A stretch of 64,000 nt of DNA from Streptomyces tsukubensis (GCF_009296025.1 NZ_CP045178.1:310001-374000), one strand, 5' to 3'. Shown: positions 50,618-58,775, counted from the stretch's first letter. The notes: generated by a model not told the origin, from the sequence alone. A program made the numbers and translations.

Positions 50618-50732
50618 GGCGGCCCACCGGTGAGGTCGGCGGGGCGCCCGCTACCGGGCCCGCACCGCCTCCACCGGATCTCTCCTCCGTCCGGATCTCG
50701 CCGCGAAGGCCCCGTCGACGCAGGGAGGTTGC

Positions 50733-51548
50733 TTGACTGCCACCATGACGTCCACGACCTCCATGACCTCAGCGGCCGAAGCAGGATTCGAGACCGCCAC
50801 CCCCGACCCGACCGTCTATCTCGACCGGGTCGCCGCGACCGAACTCGGCCGTTCCTACAAACAGCGCATGCTCGATGAACTCGGAATCCGCCCAGGTCAT
50901 ACGGTCGTTGACCTGGGTTGCGGTCCCGGCACCGATCTTGTCCCGCTCGCCCGAGCCGCCACCGATACGGGCGCCGTGATCGGTGTCGACCATGACCAGG
51001 CCCGGGTCGACACCGCGAGGGAGCGCACCGCCGACCAGAGTTTCGTCTCCGTGCGACTCGGCGACATCCACGCCCTGCCGCTGGCGGACCGCAGCGCCGA
51101 CCGAGCCCGCACCGACCGGGTACTGCAGCATGTCGAAGATCCCGGCGCGGTGCTCACGGAGGTTCACCGGGTGCTGCGGCCCGGCGGGCGGCTCGTCATG
51201 GGCGAGCCGGACTGGGAGTCCCTGGCGATCGACCATCCGGACAGCGGCCTTTCGCGCGCCTACACCCAGTACGTCACCGACGAGGTCGTCCGCAACGCCC
51301 GGATCGGCAGGCAGCTCCCGCGGCTTGCGACGACGGCCGGGTTCGCGGTACCCGCGGTTCTCCCCGTCACCCCCGTCTTCCGTGATGCCGTGGAAGCCGA
51401 CAAGATCCTTGGCCTGGAGCGCACCACACGACGTGCCGTGACCGCGGGCCACCTCACAAAGGAAGCCGCACGACGCTGGCTGGACCACCTTCTCTCCGGG
51501 CCCTTCCTCGCGTCCGTGACGTTCTACATCGTCGTCGCCGCGTCGTAG
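50733..51548 (+). CDS. Class I SAM-dependent methyltransferase
   Basis: 271 residues if TTG 50733 is used; GGGAGG lies 4 bp before it. ATG 50745 (267 aa) is the alternative but is 16 bp from that site. SAM motif I VVDLGCGPGTDLVPLARAA, motif II acid in GAVIGVDHDQARVD, and VLQHVEDPGAVLTEVHRVLR with GGRLVMGEPDW. This is the UbiE/methyltransferase-11 class. Cytosolic; methyl acceptor unknown. Confidence 0.88.
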   Translation: MTATMTSTTSMTSAAEAGFETATPDPTVYLDRVAATELGRSYKQRMLDELGIRPGHTVVDLGCGPGTDLVPLARAATDTGAVIGVDHDQARVDTARERTADQSFVSVRLGDIHALPLADRSADRARTDRVLQHVEDPGAVLTEVHRVLRPGGRLVMGEPDWESLAIDHPDSGLSRAYTQYVTDEVVRNARIGRQLPRLATTAGFAVPAVLPVTPVFRDAVEADKILGLERTTRRAVTAGHLTKEAARRWLDHLLSGPFLASVTFYIVVAAS

Positions 51549-51584
51549 CCGTCACCTCACCGGGCGGCCCCCACAACGGCCGCC

Positions 51585-51628
51585 GCGGGCCGGGGCCTCG
51601 ATCTCCGATCTTCGAGGGCCCGGCCCGC
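51585..51628 (+). terminator. Long stem-loop after methyltransferase gene
   Basis: A 17-bp arm (51585-51601) pairs with 51612-51628 with one mismatch, over a 10-nt loop. It is 36 bp past the stop codon. The following -10-like TATGAT (51637-51642) lies 6 bp before the next gene's ATG, implying a leaderless transcript there. Confidence 0.75.
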
Positions 51629-51648
51629 CCCCGGATTATGATGCCGTC

Positions 51649-52461
51649 ATGACCGCGCTGAGCTACGACCGTTACTGCACCGAACTCGGCACGCAGATTG
51701 ACTTGTTGCGGTCGTGCGTCAAGGGCGCGGACCTGACCGGCCCCGTCGCCGCTTGTCCCGACTGGAACCTCGGGCAGTTGCTGTGGCACATCGGCGGCGC
51801 GCACCACTGGGCGGAGATCGCCGTGCGCACCAGGGCCACCCAGCCGGTGGCGGAGGAACTGGTCAACGATGTCTCCGGGCACGCCCGCGCCGCACCCGAG
51901 ATCATCGACGCCTGGCTGGCCGAGGGCACTTCGCGACTGACGGACGCCTTGCGCGCCGCGGGACCCGAGGCCCGGGTGTGGACCCCTGGGCCGGGAGGGA
52001 CCACGGCGTTCTGGGCGCGCCGCATGCTGTACGAGGTCATGGTGCACCGGGCGGATGCGAGCCGGGCCGTCGGGGCGGAGTTCGCGATCGACGAGGAGTT
52101 CGCCGTCGACGGCGTCGAGGAGTGGATGGAGTTCGCCACGGTCCCGGAGGTCGTGAGACCCCAGTCCGAGCTACCGCCTCTGCTCGGCCCCGGCCGCACG
52201 TTGTCCTTCCGCGGCACCGACACGGCGTCAGACCGCACGGTGGAATGGCTGGTCGACCTCACGGGGAACGCCGTCGCCTGCCATCGCGGGGATGCGCGCG
52301 CGGAGAAGAGCGCCGCCGTCCGGGTGCGCGCTTCGCTGACCGATCTTCTGCTGCTCCTCTACCGACGGCGTACCGCGGGCGACGAAGGTGTCGAGGTCGA
52401 CGGCGACACGGGACTGTTGGATGTGTGGCTGGAGCGGTCGGGTTTCTGGCTCAGGGAGTAG
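51649..52461 (+). CDS. Maleylpyruvate isomerase (MDMPI) family mycothiol-dependent enzyme
   Basis: 270 residues. N-terminal bundle with ACPDWNLGQLLWHIGGAHHW near residue 35 and FWARRMLYEVMVHRADASRA near 120, the two His-containing metal segments. A C-terminal SCP2-like MDMPI domain follows (TVEWLVDLTGNAVACHRGD). Same family as 21250-22026 but only distantly similar. No Shine-Dalgarno; TATGAT 6 bp before the ATG suggests a leaderless mRNA. Confidence 0.87.
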   Translation: MTALSYDRYCTELGTQIDLLRSCVKGADLTGPVAACPDWNLGQLLWHIGGAHHWAEIAVRTRATQPVAEELVNDVSGHARAAPEIIDAWLAEGTSRLTDALRAAGPEARVWTPGPGGTTAFWARRMLYEVMVHRADASRAVGAEFAIDEEFAVDGVEEWMEFATVPEVVRPQSELPPLLGPGRTLSFRGTDTASDRTVEWLVDLTGNAVACHRGDARAEKSAAVRVRASLTDLLLLLYRRRTAGDEGVEVDGDTGLLDVWLERSGFWLRE

Positions 52462-52609
52462 GGTCCTCCGAGTTGGCAGGCGTACGACGTCCCCGCACTC
52501 CGCACGCGCCCGGCGCACTCGGGGTGTGCGGCGCCCCCGACGTACGTACCGGACCTCCCCGTTCTCCCACCGATTGACCGCCCCACCGCACACCTGCCCG
52601 GCCGCCCGA

Positions 52610-53035
52610 TCACTCCGCACGACGCCACTCCGGTGCTGTCGCCGGGGCGGGCCCGAGTGTGTCCTGCGGAGCGGGCTCCACTCGGCAGTGCTCGCACAGG
52701 GTCCGGATCCAGGTGCGGTGTCGGTCGCCACGGAATCGGGGGCGCCCTTCGGCTCCGCAGTCCTCGCAGGTCCGCTGCGAGGCCAGGATCGCCGCGTCCA
52801 CGAGGGCAGCCGCCGCGTCGGCGAACTCTCCGTCGAACTCACCGTCCGCGTCGTAACGGTCGGCCACCTGGAGGCGAAGCCGACCGAACTCCGCACCGAA
52901 GGACTCGATCTGATAGCCGGCGGCCAGCTCGCTCAGGTCGGTGTGCAACCGGGTCAGCAACGGCACCCACCCGGGCCCGACCGCGTCGACCCGAGCATTG
53001 ATCTGGCAGTCCCGCCCGGACATCGTTTCGCTCAT
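52610..53035 (-). CDS. Hypothetical zinc-ribbon protein
   Basis: 141 residues from ATG 53035 with GGAGG directly upstream. The first 90 residues are helical (VPLLTRLHTDLSELAAGYQI, ADAAAALVDAAILASQRTC). Two Cys pairs, C-E-D-C and C-E-H-C about 25 residues apart, would bind one zinc. No named family recognised; similar small proteins are frequent in Streptomyces. Convergent with the isomerase-family gene. Confidence 0.65.
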   Translation of the reverse strand: MSETMSGRDCQINARVDAVGPGWVPLLTRLHTDLSELAAGYQIESFGAEFGRLRLQVADRYDADGEFDGEFADAAAALVDAAILASQRTCEDCGAEGRPRFRGDRHRTWIRTLCEHCRVEPAPQDTLGPAPATAPEWRRAE

Positions 53036-53145
53036 GCCTCCATGGTGTACGCAGGGTCTGACAATTGGCCGTCGCACGGGCAACAGGCGTCCGTACGCAC
53101 CGGTTCCGCGCGGAGTGGGGCTCCGGTGAAGTAGTGGGACGAGCG

Positions 53146-53271
53146 ATGGTCACGGTCGGCACGAGAACGGTCGGCGCGAGAGCGGTCGGCGCGAGAGCGG
53201 TCGGCGCGAGAGCGGTCGGCGCGAGAGCGGTCGGCGCGAGAGCGGTCGGCGCGAGAGCGGTCGGCGCCTGA
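53146..53271 (+). CDS. Possible 41-codon ORF made of V-G-A-R-A repeats
   Basis: ATG 53146 opens a frame that runs through the 15-bp minisatellite as tandem Val-Gly-Ala-Arg-Ala and ends in TGA 53269-53271. Because 15 is a multiple of three the frame survives any copy number. Upstream GGGACGAG is a weak ribosome site. Expression is doubtful; it may be only a repeat. Confidence 0.2.
   Translation: MVTVGTRTVGARAVGARAVGARAVGARAVGARAVGARAVGA
53155..53267. repeat. 15-bp minisatellite, unit GTCGGCGCGAGAGCG
   Basis: Six identical 15-bp units (53170-53259) are preceded by one variant unit (53155-53169) and followed by a partial one. It fills much of the 313-bp gap between the zinc-ribbon gene and the second TetX-like gene. 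Perfect identity implies recent expansion and probable length variation. Confidence 0.93.
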
Positions 53272-53348
53272 TCAAGGACCAGTCCCTTCGGATCGTCGCT
53301 TCGAGGGCGTCCCTCGCCCGGCCGCCCCAACCCCACGATCGGCGCCGG

Positions 53349-54494
53349 TCAGTCGTCGGCCGGGCGGTGGGAGGTGAACATGTCGACCAGTCCCTGGATC
53401 CCGTTGTCGCCGAACATCAGGACCAGGTTCTCCGCGGATTCGGTGGCGGAGGCCTCAGCGCGGGGGAAGAGCGCCTGCTCGTACGCGGTCAGCGCGGCCT
53501 CGGTGTCGCCGGGGTGGGCGACGATCGCCCGGCCGAGTTCGGCGCCGTCGAGCATGGCCAGGTTGGCACCCTCTCCGGCGAAGGGGGACATCAGGTGGGC
53601 GGCGTCCCCGAGCAGGGTGACGCCGGGGGTGCGGTCCCAGTCGTGCCCGACGGGCAGGGCGTGGATACGGCGCGGGGTCAGCGGCCCTTCGGTGTCGGCG
53701 ACCAGCGCCCGAAGGCTCTCGTCCCAGCCGTCGAAGTGAGCGAGAACGGCTTTCTTCGCCCCCTCGGCGTCGGTGAAGTCGATGGTGTCCAGCCAGTCCT
53801 CGCCGACCTTGAGGCCGGTGTAGATGTGGAGGGTGCCGTCGCTCTCACGGTGGGCGAGCATGCCCAGGCCTCCGCCGAGGGACATGAAGGCACCACCGCC
53901 GATCAGGGCCGCGCTTTCGGGATGCCTGACATCGGCGTCGAGCAGATCCGTCTCGACGAAGGAGATACCGGTGTAGGCGGGGGTGGCGTCCGACACCAGC
54001 GGCCGGATCCTCGACCAGGCGCCGTCCGCGCCGATGAGCAGGTCAGTCGTGATGGAGGTGGAGTCCGCGAAGGTCACCTCGTGGCGTCCGTCGCCGAGCG
54101 GTCGGGCGCCGGTGGCCTTCTTGCCCCAGTGGATGGTGCCCGAGGGGAGGGAGTCCAGCAACAGGTCCCTCAGCTGACCGCGGTCGACTTCCGGGCGGTC
54201 ACCGGTGCCGTCGTCCTCCTCCGACATGCGGACCGTGCCGTCGGGCGCCACGAGGCGCATGGCTTGGCCGCCGGGGTGGACGAGCGTGCGGAATCGGTCG
54301 TGGAGGCCTCCGGCGCGCAGGGCCTCCTGGCCGGAGTCCCCGTGGATGTCGAGCATGCCGCCCTGCGTGCGCGCCTCGGCCGACGCCTCCAGATCGAAGA
54401 GTGCCGAGCTGATGCCGTTGACATGGAGGACGCGGGCGAGGCTCAGGCCGCCGAGGCCGGAGCCGATGATGGCGATGGGGTAGTGGCTGTTCAT
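53349..54494 (-). CDS. FAD-dependent monooxygenase, TetX-like (second copy)
   Basis: 381 residues from ATG 54494 with AAAGGAGC upstream. FAD motif AIIGSGLGGLSLARVLHVNG, then QGGMLDIHGDSGQEAL, and GVTLLGDAAHLMSPFAGEGA. It aligns along its whole length with the protein at 8606-9739, with identical stretches such as GRHEVTFAD and GADGAWSR. Compared with that copy it keeps the PFAGEGAN loop of TetX-type enzymes. It likely hydroxylates an aromatic compound or drug with NADPH and O2. Divergent from an MFS exporter, and probably repressed by the TetR at 56925 through the phased operators at 54594-54638. Confidence 0.9.
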   Translation of the reverse strand: MNSHYPIAIIGSGLGGLSLARVLHVNGISSALFDLEASAEARTQGGMLDIHGDSGQEALRAGGLHDRFRTLVHPGGQAMRLVAPDGTVRMSEEDDGTGDRPEVDRGQLRDLLLDSLPSGTIHWGKKATGARPLGDGRHEVTFADSTSITTDLLIGADGAWSRIRPLVSDATPAYTGISFVETDLLDADVRHPESAALIGGGAFMSLGGGLGMLAHRESDGTLHIYTGLKVGEDWLDTIDFTDAEGAKKAVLAHFDGWDESLRALVADTEGPLTPRRIHALPVGHDWDRTPGVTLLGDAAHLMSPFAGEGANLAMLDGAELGRAIVAHPGDTEAALTAYEQALFPRAEASATESAENLVLMFGDNGIQGLVDMFTSHRPADD

Positions 54495-54587
54495 GGCGTT
54501 GCTCCTTTGCTACAGGGGTGCGTGCGAGTGGGGCGCTTCGGGGTGCGTAGGGGGCGGCGCCTCCGGCGTCGTACCTTCACCACCACA

Positions 54588-54638
54588 ACCTTAACGAACA
54601 TGTTCGTAAGGAACAAGTTCTTCACGAACGTGTCCGTG
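54588..54638 (-). promoter_or_regulatory. Promoter with three 15-bp-phased TetR operators
   Basis: Minus-strand TTGTTC (54616-54611) and TAAGGT (54593-54588) are spaced 17 bp. Site O1, ACGAACATGTTCGT (54594-54607), fills the spacer. O2, GAACAAGTTC (54611-54620), covers the -35. O3, CACGAACGTGTCCGTG (54623-54638, one mismatch), lies upstream. Their centres are at 54600.5, 54615.5 and 54630.5, exactly 15 bp apart. O1 matches the palindrome before the TetR gene at 57636. Confidence 0.88.
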
Positions 54639-54671
54639 CGAGCCGCGAGCCGAGCGGGCGGACGGAGATGC

Positions 54672-54711
54672 ACAGGTAAAACTGGACAGGTAAAGCTGTA
54701 CACATTAGCGT
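54672..54711 (+). promoter_or_regulatory. MFS promoter with 14-bp direct repeats
   Basis: ACAGGTAAAACTGG (54672-54685) and ACAGGTAAAGCTGT (54686-54699) are direct repeats. A promoter TGGACA (54683-54688) with TAGCGT (54706-54711, 17-bp spacing) overlaps the second repeat, so a bound regulator would control it. The repeat differs from the ACGAAC operators next to it, so a second regulator is implied. Confidence 0.65.
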
Positions 54712-54718
54712 GGAAGGC

Positions 54719-54868
54719 ATGAGCGAGAACCCGAGCCCGAGCCCGGTCCCGCCGGCTTCGACGGGGCCGGGTCGTCGGCCGGCCCCGGGCACAGACCGAG
54801 TGGGCGGCGGAAGAGCGCCCGACCGTGACCGCCTCCGAGGCCGTACAGGAGCGCCGCCCCATGACTGA
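54719..54868 (+). CDS. Small ORF before the MFS gene, possible remnant of a regulator gene
   Basis: ATG 54719, with GGAAGG close upstream, opens 49 codons whose TGA overlaps the MFS start. The beginning (MSENPSPSPVPPASTGPGRR) resembles the start of TetR-family proteins; after about 25 codons the codon bias passes to the +1 frame, which runs into the MFS gene. A deletion that removed most of a regulator gene is one explanation, a coupling leader peptide another. Confidence 0.3.
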   Translation: MSENPSPSPVPPASTGPGRRPAPGTDRVGGGRAPDRDRLRGRTGAPPHD

Positions 54869-56279
54869 TACGCGAGCGGAGACCGCGCCGGAGAGTGACA
54901 AGCCGGGTCTGGACCGGCGGCTGCTGGCACCGATGATGCTGGGCTCGGTGCTGAACCCGATCAATTCGACGATCATCTCCGTCGCGCTCATACCCATCGG
55001 CAGAGCCCTTGGGGCGCCGTCCTCGCAGACCGCCTGGCTGGTCTCCGCCCTCTATCTGGCGACCTCGCTCGGCCAGCCGGTCGTGGGCCGCCTCATCGAC
55101 ATCTTCGGGCCCCGCAGGCTCTTCCTCCTCAGTACCGGTCTGGTCGGCGTCGCCGGTGTTGTCGGCACCCTGGCACCTGGCCTCGGGGTGCTGATCGTCG
55201 CGCGGATCCTGCTCGGGTTCGGTACCTGCGCCGGTTATCCCGCCGCGATGGCGCTGCTGCGCAGCGAGGCCGAGCGAACCGGGAAGGACAACCCCGGCGG
55301 GGTGCTGACCGCCCTCGCGGTCAGCAATCAGACCATCGCCGTCGTCGGCCCGCTGCTGGGCGGTCTGCTGATCGCCGTGGGCGGCTGGCGTGCCACCTTC
55401 GCACTGAACGTACCGCTGGCCGTCGCGGCCGTACTCATGGGACTGCTGCGGCTCCCCAGGCCGGCCAGGACGGGCGAGTCCTCGCGACGCGGGCGCCTCG
55501 CCACCCGGCTCGACCTGCCCGGCATGGGCCTGTTCGCCGCGACGCTCACCTCACTGCTGCTGTTCCTGATGAACCCGCACCCGCGGGACTGGTATCTGCT
55601 GGTGATCGCCGTCGCGGCGGGAGCCGCTTTCGCGGCGCGGGAGTTGCGGGCCGCTGTCCCCTTCATCGACCTGCGGGTACTCGGCGGCAACACACCGCTC
55701 CTGGCCACCTACGGGCGGGCCCTCGTCACGTACGTCGTCTCGTACGCCTTCCTCTACGGCTTCAGTCAGTGGACCGAGGAGGGCTACGGGTTGACGCCCT
55801 TCCGTGCCGGGCTGGTACAGGTGCCCATGTTCCTGCTCGCGATCGGTGCCTCGGTCGTCTCGGGGCGACGCAAGGGCGTGCGGGGGAAACTGCTGATCGG
55901 CGCGGCAGGACAGATCGCCGCCTGCCTGCTGATGCTGGCCCTCACCGGGAGGAGCCCTCTGTGGATGCTGCTCCTCGTCGCCCTGATCTTCGGCGTTCCG
56001 CAGGGGCTGAACAGCCTGGCCCTGCAGAACTCCGTGTACTTCCAGGCCGATCCCGGGCGCACCGCCTCCTCGGCCGGGCTGCTGCGCACCTTCGCCTATA
56101 TCGGCTCGATGGTCGCCTCCTCCGCGACCGCCACCTCCTTCGGGCAGCGCGCCGACACCGGCGGCATGCACCAGCTCGCCTGGGTCATGCTCGGCGCCGG
56201 CGTGCTCTACCTCCTGCTGACGCTCCTCGACCGCACGCTCGGTCGCGGGGCGACAGAAGAGGCTTCAGCGGCGACGTGA
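54861..56279 (+). CDS. MFS drug/metabolite exporter
   Basis: 472 residues from ATG 54861 (AGGAG 10 bp upstream); GTG 54825 is a possible earlier start. At least twelve transmembrane helices. Motif A appears as GRLIDIFGPRRLFLLSTG, and the antiporter-type motif C region as VVGPLLGGLLIAVGGWR. EmrB/QacA-like layout. It is an inner-membrane exporter, divergent from the TetX-like gene and followed by an isochorismatase-like hydrolase, so export of a toxic or modified compound is likely. Confidence 0.92.
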   Translation: MTDTRAETAPESDKPGLDRRLLAPMMLGSVLNPINSTIISVALIPIGRALGAPSSQTAWLVSALYLATSLGQPVVGRLIDIFGPRRLFLLSTGLVGVAGVVGTLAPGLGVLIVARILLGFGTCAGYPAAMALLRSEAERTGKDNPGGVLTALAVSNQTIAVVGPLLGGLLIAVGGWRATFALNVPLAVAAVLMGLLRLPRPARTGESSRRGRLATRLDLPGMGLFAATLTSLLLFLMNPHPRDWYLLVIAVAAGAAFAARELRAAVPFIDLRVLGGNTPLLATYGRALVTYVVSYAFLYGFSQWTEEGYGLTPFRAGLVQVPMFLLAIGASVVSGRRKGVRGKLLIGAAGQIAACLLMLALTGRSPLWMLLLVALIFGVPQGLNSLALQNSVYFQADPGRTASSAGLLRTFAYIGSMVASSATATSFGQRADTGGMHQLAWVMLGAGVLYLLLTLLDRTLGRGATEEASAAT

Positions 56280-56350
56280 CCTCCTGGCCGCCCGACCCGT
56301 ACGTCCGCGCCGCCCACACCACGCGCCGCACCCACCCGAAAGGAACCACC

Positions 56351-56911
56351 ATGTCCCGGACCGCACTGCTGCTCATGGACCTCCAGAGCAACCACCTCTC
56401 CCACGTGCCCGACGACTATCTGCCCCGCGCCGTGCGGGCACTCGGCACGGCCCGCGCCGCGGGCGTCCCGGTCATCCACGTAGCGCTTCAGCTGCGTCAC
56501 GGTCACACCGACGCCCATCCGCGCAACAAGATCTTCGGCGCCGTTCCCTCGCATCTCTACACGGCGGACGACCCGGGCGCCGCCATCCACCCCGATGTCG
56601 CCCCCGTGGACGGCGAGATCGTCGTCCACAAGAATCGCGTCAGCGCCTTCGCGGGCAACGATCTCCCGCAGATCCTGGCCGCTCAGGACATCGACCACCT
56701 CGTTCTGGGTGGCATCTCCACCAGCGGTGTCGTCCTGTCCACCGCTCTGCGGGCTTTCGACCTCGACTACCGGGTGACCGTACTCTCCGATGTCTGCGCC
56801 GACCCCAGCCCCACCCTGCACGCCACCCTCCTCGACGAGCTCTTCGCCAAGCGTGTCGAGGTCTCCACCGTCGACGAGTGGAAGAGCACCCTCGACGCGG
56901 CGGCCGCTTAG
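56351..56911 (+). CDS. Isochorismatase-like (cysteine hydrolase family) protein lacking the catalytic Cys
   Basis: 186 residues from ATG 56351 with AAAGGAA upstream. Asp of ALLLMDLQSNHL and Lys of VVHKNRVSAF are in place. The segment normally carrying the nucleophile reads GGISTSGVVLSTALRA, with no Cys, as in isochorismatase-type members and unlike nicotinamidases. Thus it may hydrolyse a vinyl ether or be non-catalytic. Cytosolic. 71 bp after the MFS gene on the same strand, so co-transcribed. Confidence 0.85.
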   Translation: MSRTALLLMDLQSNHLSHVPDDYLPRAVRALGTARAAGVPVIHVALQLRHGHTDAHPRNKIFGAVPSHLYTADDPGAAIHPDVAPVDGEIVVHKNRVSAFAGNDLPQILAAQDIDHLVLGGISTSGVVLSTALRAFDLDYRVTVLSDVCADPSPTLHATLLDELFAKRVEVSTVDEWKSTLDAAAA

Positions 56912-56924
56912 CGCGTGGAATGTC

Positions 56925-57623
56925 TCAGTCCGTCCCCTGTTCCCGGGGCGTGGAGCGCACTCCGTTGATGACGGACCGGAAAATCCACTCCAGGCGCAGA
57001 CCGGGCGCCCCTGAGGCGAGGTCCTCCCCGAGCGCCGCGATGCGCGGATGTGTCTCGGTGGAGGCCTGCCGCAGAGTGGCGGCGAGGGCGTTGTGTTCCT
57101 CCTCGGCACCGGCGGTCCGTGCCCGCGTCGACTGTTCGGCAGCCGTGGCGGTGGCCACTTGCAGGAGTACGTCCACGCCCCACGCGGCCTGCGCGTCGGG
57201 CACCTCCCCCACGTACAGCAGGGCGAGGATCGACTCGACAAGGGCGAGGTAGTTCGGCCCCGAGGGGCGTGCGACGAGCGCGGAGTGAGCCAGGGCGGGG
57301 TGCTCGAACAGGACGAAAGTGTATGAGGTCAGCACCCGCACGAGCCGGTCGCGCCAGTCGCCGTCCTCGCTCGCCGGGGTGAGGTCGACCGCCCCGAGCA
57401 GTTCCTCCAGGATCGCCGCGTGCAGCTCCGCGGTGTTGGCCACGTATACGTAGAGCGAGGCAGGACCGGTGTCCAGTTCCTGTGCGAGGCGGCGCATGGT
57501 GACGCGCTGGAGTCCCTCGGTCGCCATGAGCCCGACCGCGGTGGCGACGATGGACTCGTAGGTGAGGGCGGCCTTGGCCGGCCGCTCGCGGCGACTGCGT
57601 GGTGCGGGGGTGCGCGGTGACAT
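56925..57623 (-). CDS. TetR family transcriptional regulator of the TetX-like cassette
   Basis: 232 residues from ATG 57623. HTH at about residues 20-65: AVGLMATEGLQRVTMRRLAQ, LDTGPASLYVYVANTAELHA. The C-terminal ligand domain is of the TetR_C tetracyclin-repressor-like type (LTSYTFVLFEHPALAHSALV). Its own promoter carries ACGAACACGTTCGT, the same half-sites as the triple operator in front of the monooxygenase at 54494, so it most likely represses both. It ends 13 bp from the convergent isochorismatase-like gene. Confidence 0.93.
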   Translation of the reverse strand: MSPRTPAPRSRRERPAKAALTYESIVATAVGLMATEGLQRVTMRRLAQELDTGPASLYVYVANTAELHAAILEELLGAVDLTPASEDGDWRDRLVRVLTSYTFVLFEHPALAHSALVARPSGPNYLALVESILALLYVGEVPDAQAAWGVDVLLQVATATAAEQSTRARTAGAEEEHNALAATLRQASTETHPRIAALGEDLASGAPGLRLEWIFRSVINGVRSTPREQGTD

Positions 57624-57629
57624 CCCCCC

Positions 57630-57649
57630 ACCATAACGAACACGTTCGT
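57630..57649 (-). promoter_or_regulatory. TetR autoregulatory promoter and operator
   Basis: ACGAACACGTTCGT (57636-57649) is a palindrome around AC. A TATGGT -10 box (57635-57630, minus strand) directly abuts it and is 6 bp from the ATG, so the transcript is probably leaderless and the operator fills the -10/-35 spacer. Confidence 0.82.
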
Positions 57650-57730
57650 GATCGTCGCGCGGGCGGCCGGGGCGCCGATGTCCGGGCCCTTCCGTCAGCG
57701 AGCCCCTCGGGCCCCGCCCGCCACGGTCCG

Positions 57731-58666
57731 TCAGTGTGCGATGGAGTCGATCAGATTGCGGGCTCCCTGCCGGAGGAGTGCCACAGCGACGGAGGTACCG
57801 AGCGTCGCGGGGTCCAGGGGGCCTGCCCACTCGTGGGCGTTGAGCACCGTCTTGCCGTCCGGTGTGAAGACGCGGGCGCGCAGTGACAGTTCCCCGCCGC
57901 GTTCGGCACGGGCGTAACCGGCGATGGGTGAGTTGCAGTGGCCCTGGAGGACATGCAGGAACATCCGCTCCGCCGAGGCCTCCCTGTGGGTCGCGGGATC
58001 CCCGAGCCCACTCACCGTGTCGATGGTGGCGTGGTCGTCCTCACGGCACTGGAGCGCGAGGATGCCCGCGCCGATCGGCGGCATCATCGTCTCGGCGGGC
58101 AGGATCTCGGTGATCACGTCCTGGCGTCCGATGCGCTCAAGACCGGAGACGGCGAGGAGAAGGGCGTCAGCTTCGCCTTGGGCGAGCTTCTCCAGTCGGC
58201 GGTTGGCGTTGCCGCGCATCGGCACACAGCGCAGCCGCGGGTACGAGGCGGCGAGTTGGGCGGTTCTGCGTACCGAAGAGGTGCCGATACGAGTACCCGG
58301 CGGCAGCTTGTCCAGCCCCAGGCCGTCAGGGTGCACCAGCGCGTCGCGGATGTCGTCGCGCCGCAGGAAGGCGGCGAACGCGGTGCCCGCGGGCAGCGGC
58401 CTGTCCGCGGGGACGTCCTTGACACAGTGCACGGCAAGGTCGGCGGCCCCTTCGAGCAGCGCCGCGTCCACCTCCTTGGTGAACGCCCCCTTGCCCTCGA
58501 CCTGCGAGAGGGCGCCCATCCACTTGTCGCCGGTTGTCTTGACCGGTACGACCTCGGTCCTGATCCCGGGGTGGAGCGTGGCCAGTTCGGCCCGCACGCG
58601 TTCGACTTGGGCGAGGGCCATGGGAGAGTCACGGGAGACGATACGGATCAAGTCGTGGTCGCGCAT
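57731..58666 (-). CDS. hemC: Porphobilinogen deaminase paralogue (hydroxymethylbilane synthase)
   Basis: 311 residues from ATG 58666. D84 in HCVKDVP is the catalytic Asp, and C244 in [13 protein letters not shown] carries the dipyrromethane cofactor, numbered close to E. coli D84 and C242. [10 protein letters not shown] and [11 protein letters not shown] bind substrate carboxylates. The family P-x-x-G-Q-G-A-L motif reads [15 protein letters not shown], with Ala for Gln. There is no hemA, hemD or hemB beside it, so it may be a second copy rather than the housekeeping enzyme. It makes hydroxymethylbilane for tetrapyrroles in the cytosol. Confidence 0.9.
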   Translation of the reverse strand: MRDHDLIRIVSRDSPMALAQVERVRAELATLHPGIRTEVVPVKTTGDKWMGALSQVEGKGAFTKEVDAALLEGAADLAVHCVKDVPADRPLPAGTAFAAFLRRDDIRDALVHPDGLGLDKLPPGTRIGTSSVRRTAQLAASYPRLRCVPMRGNANRRLEKLAQGEADALLLAVSGLERIGRQDVITEILPAETMMPPIGAGILALQCREDDHATIDTVSGLGDPATHREASAERMFLHVLQGHCNSPIAGYARAERGGELSLRARVFTPDGKTVLNAHEWAGPLDPATLGTSVAVALLRQGARNLIDSIAH

Positions 58667-58735
58667 GGGCCCACGATAGACGCACTCCCCCGCTTCCCCA
58701 ACGGCGACTTCAGTGCCCAGCCGACGTAACGGGTC

Positions 58736-58775
58736 ACGGTCCCGGGCGGTCACGTGCGGGAACGCCCGGGACCGT
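58736..58775. terminator. Perfect 13-bp stem-loop
   Basis: ACGGTCCCGGGCG (58736-58748) pairs with its exact complement (58763-58775) over a 14-nt loop. It lies in the 221-bp gap between the LAETG protein gene (ends 58888) and the hemC start, and probably ends the former transcript. Confidence 0.7.

Noticed and set aside
53155..53267. CRISPR array
   Set aside because: The 15-bp units are directly adjacent with no spacers, so it is a minisatellite; no cas genes are near.
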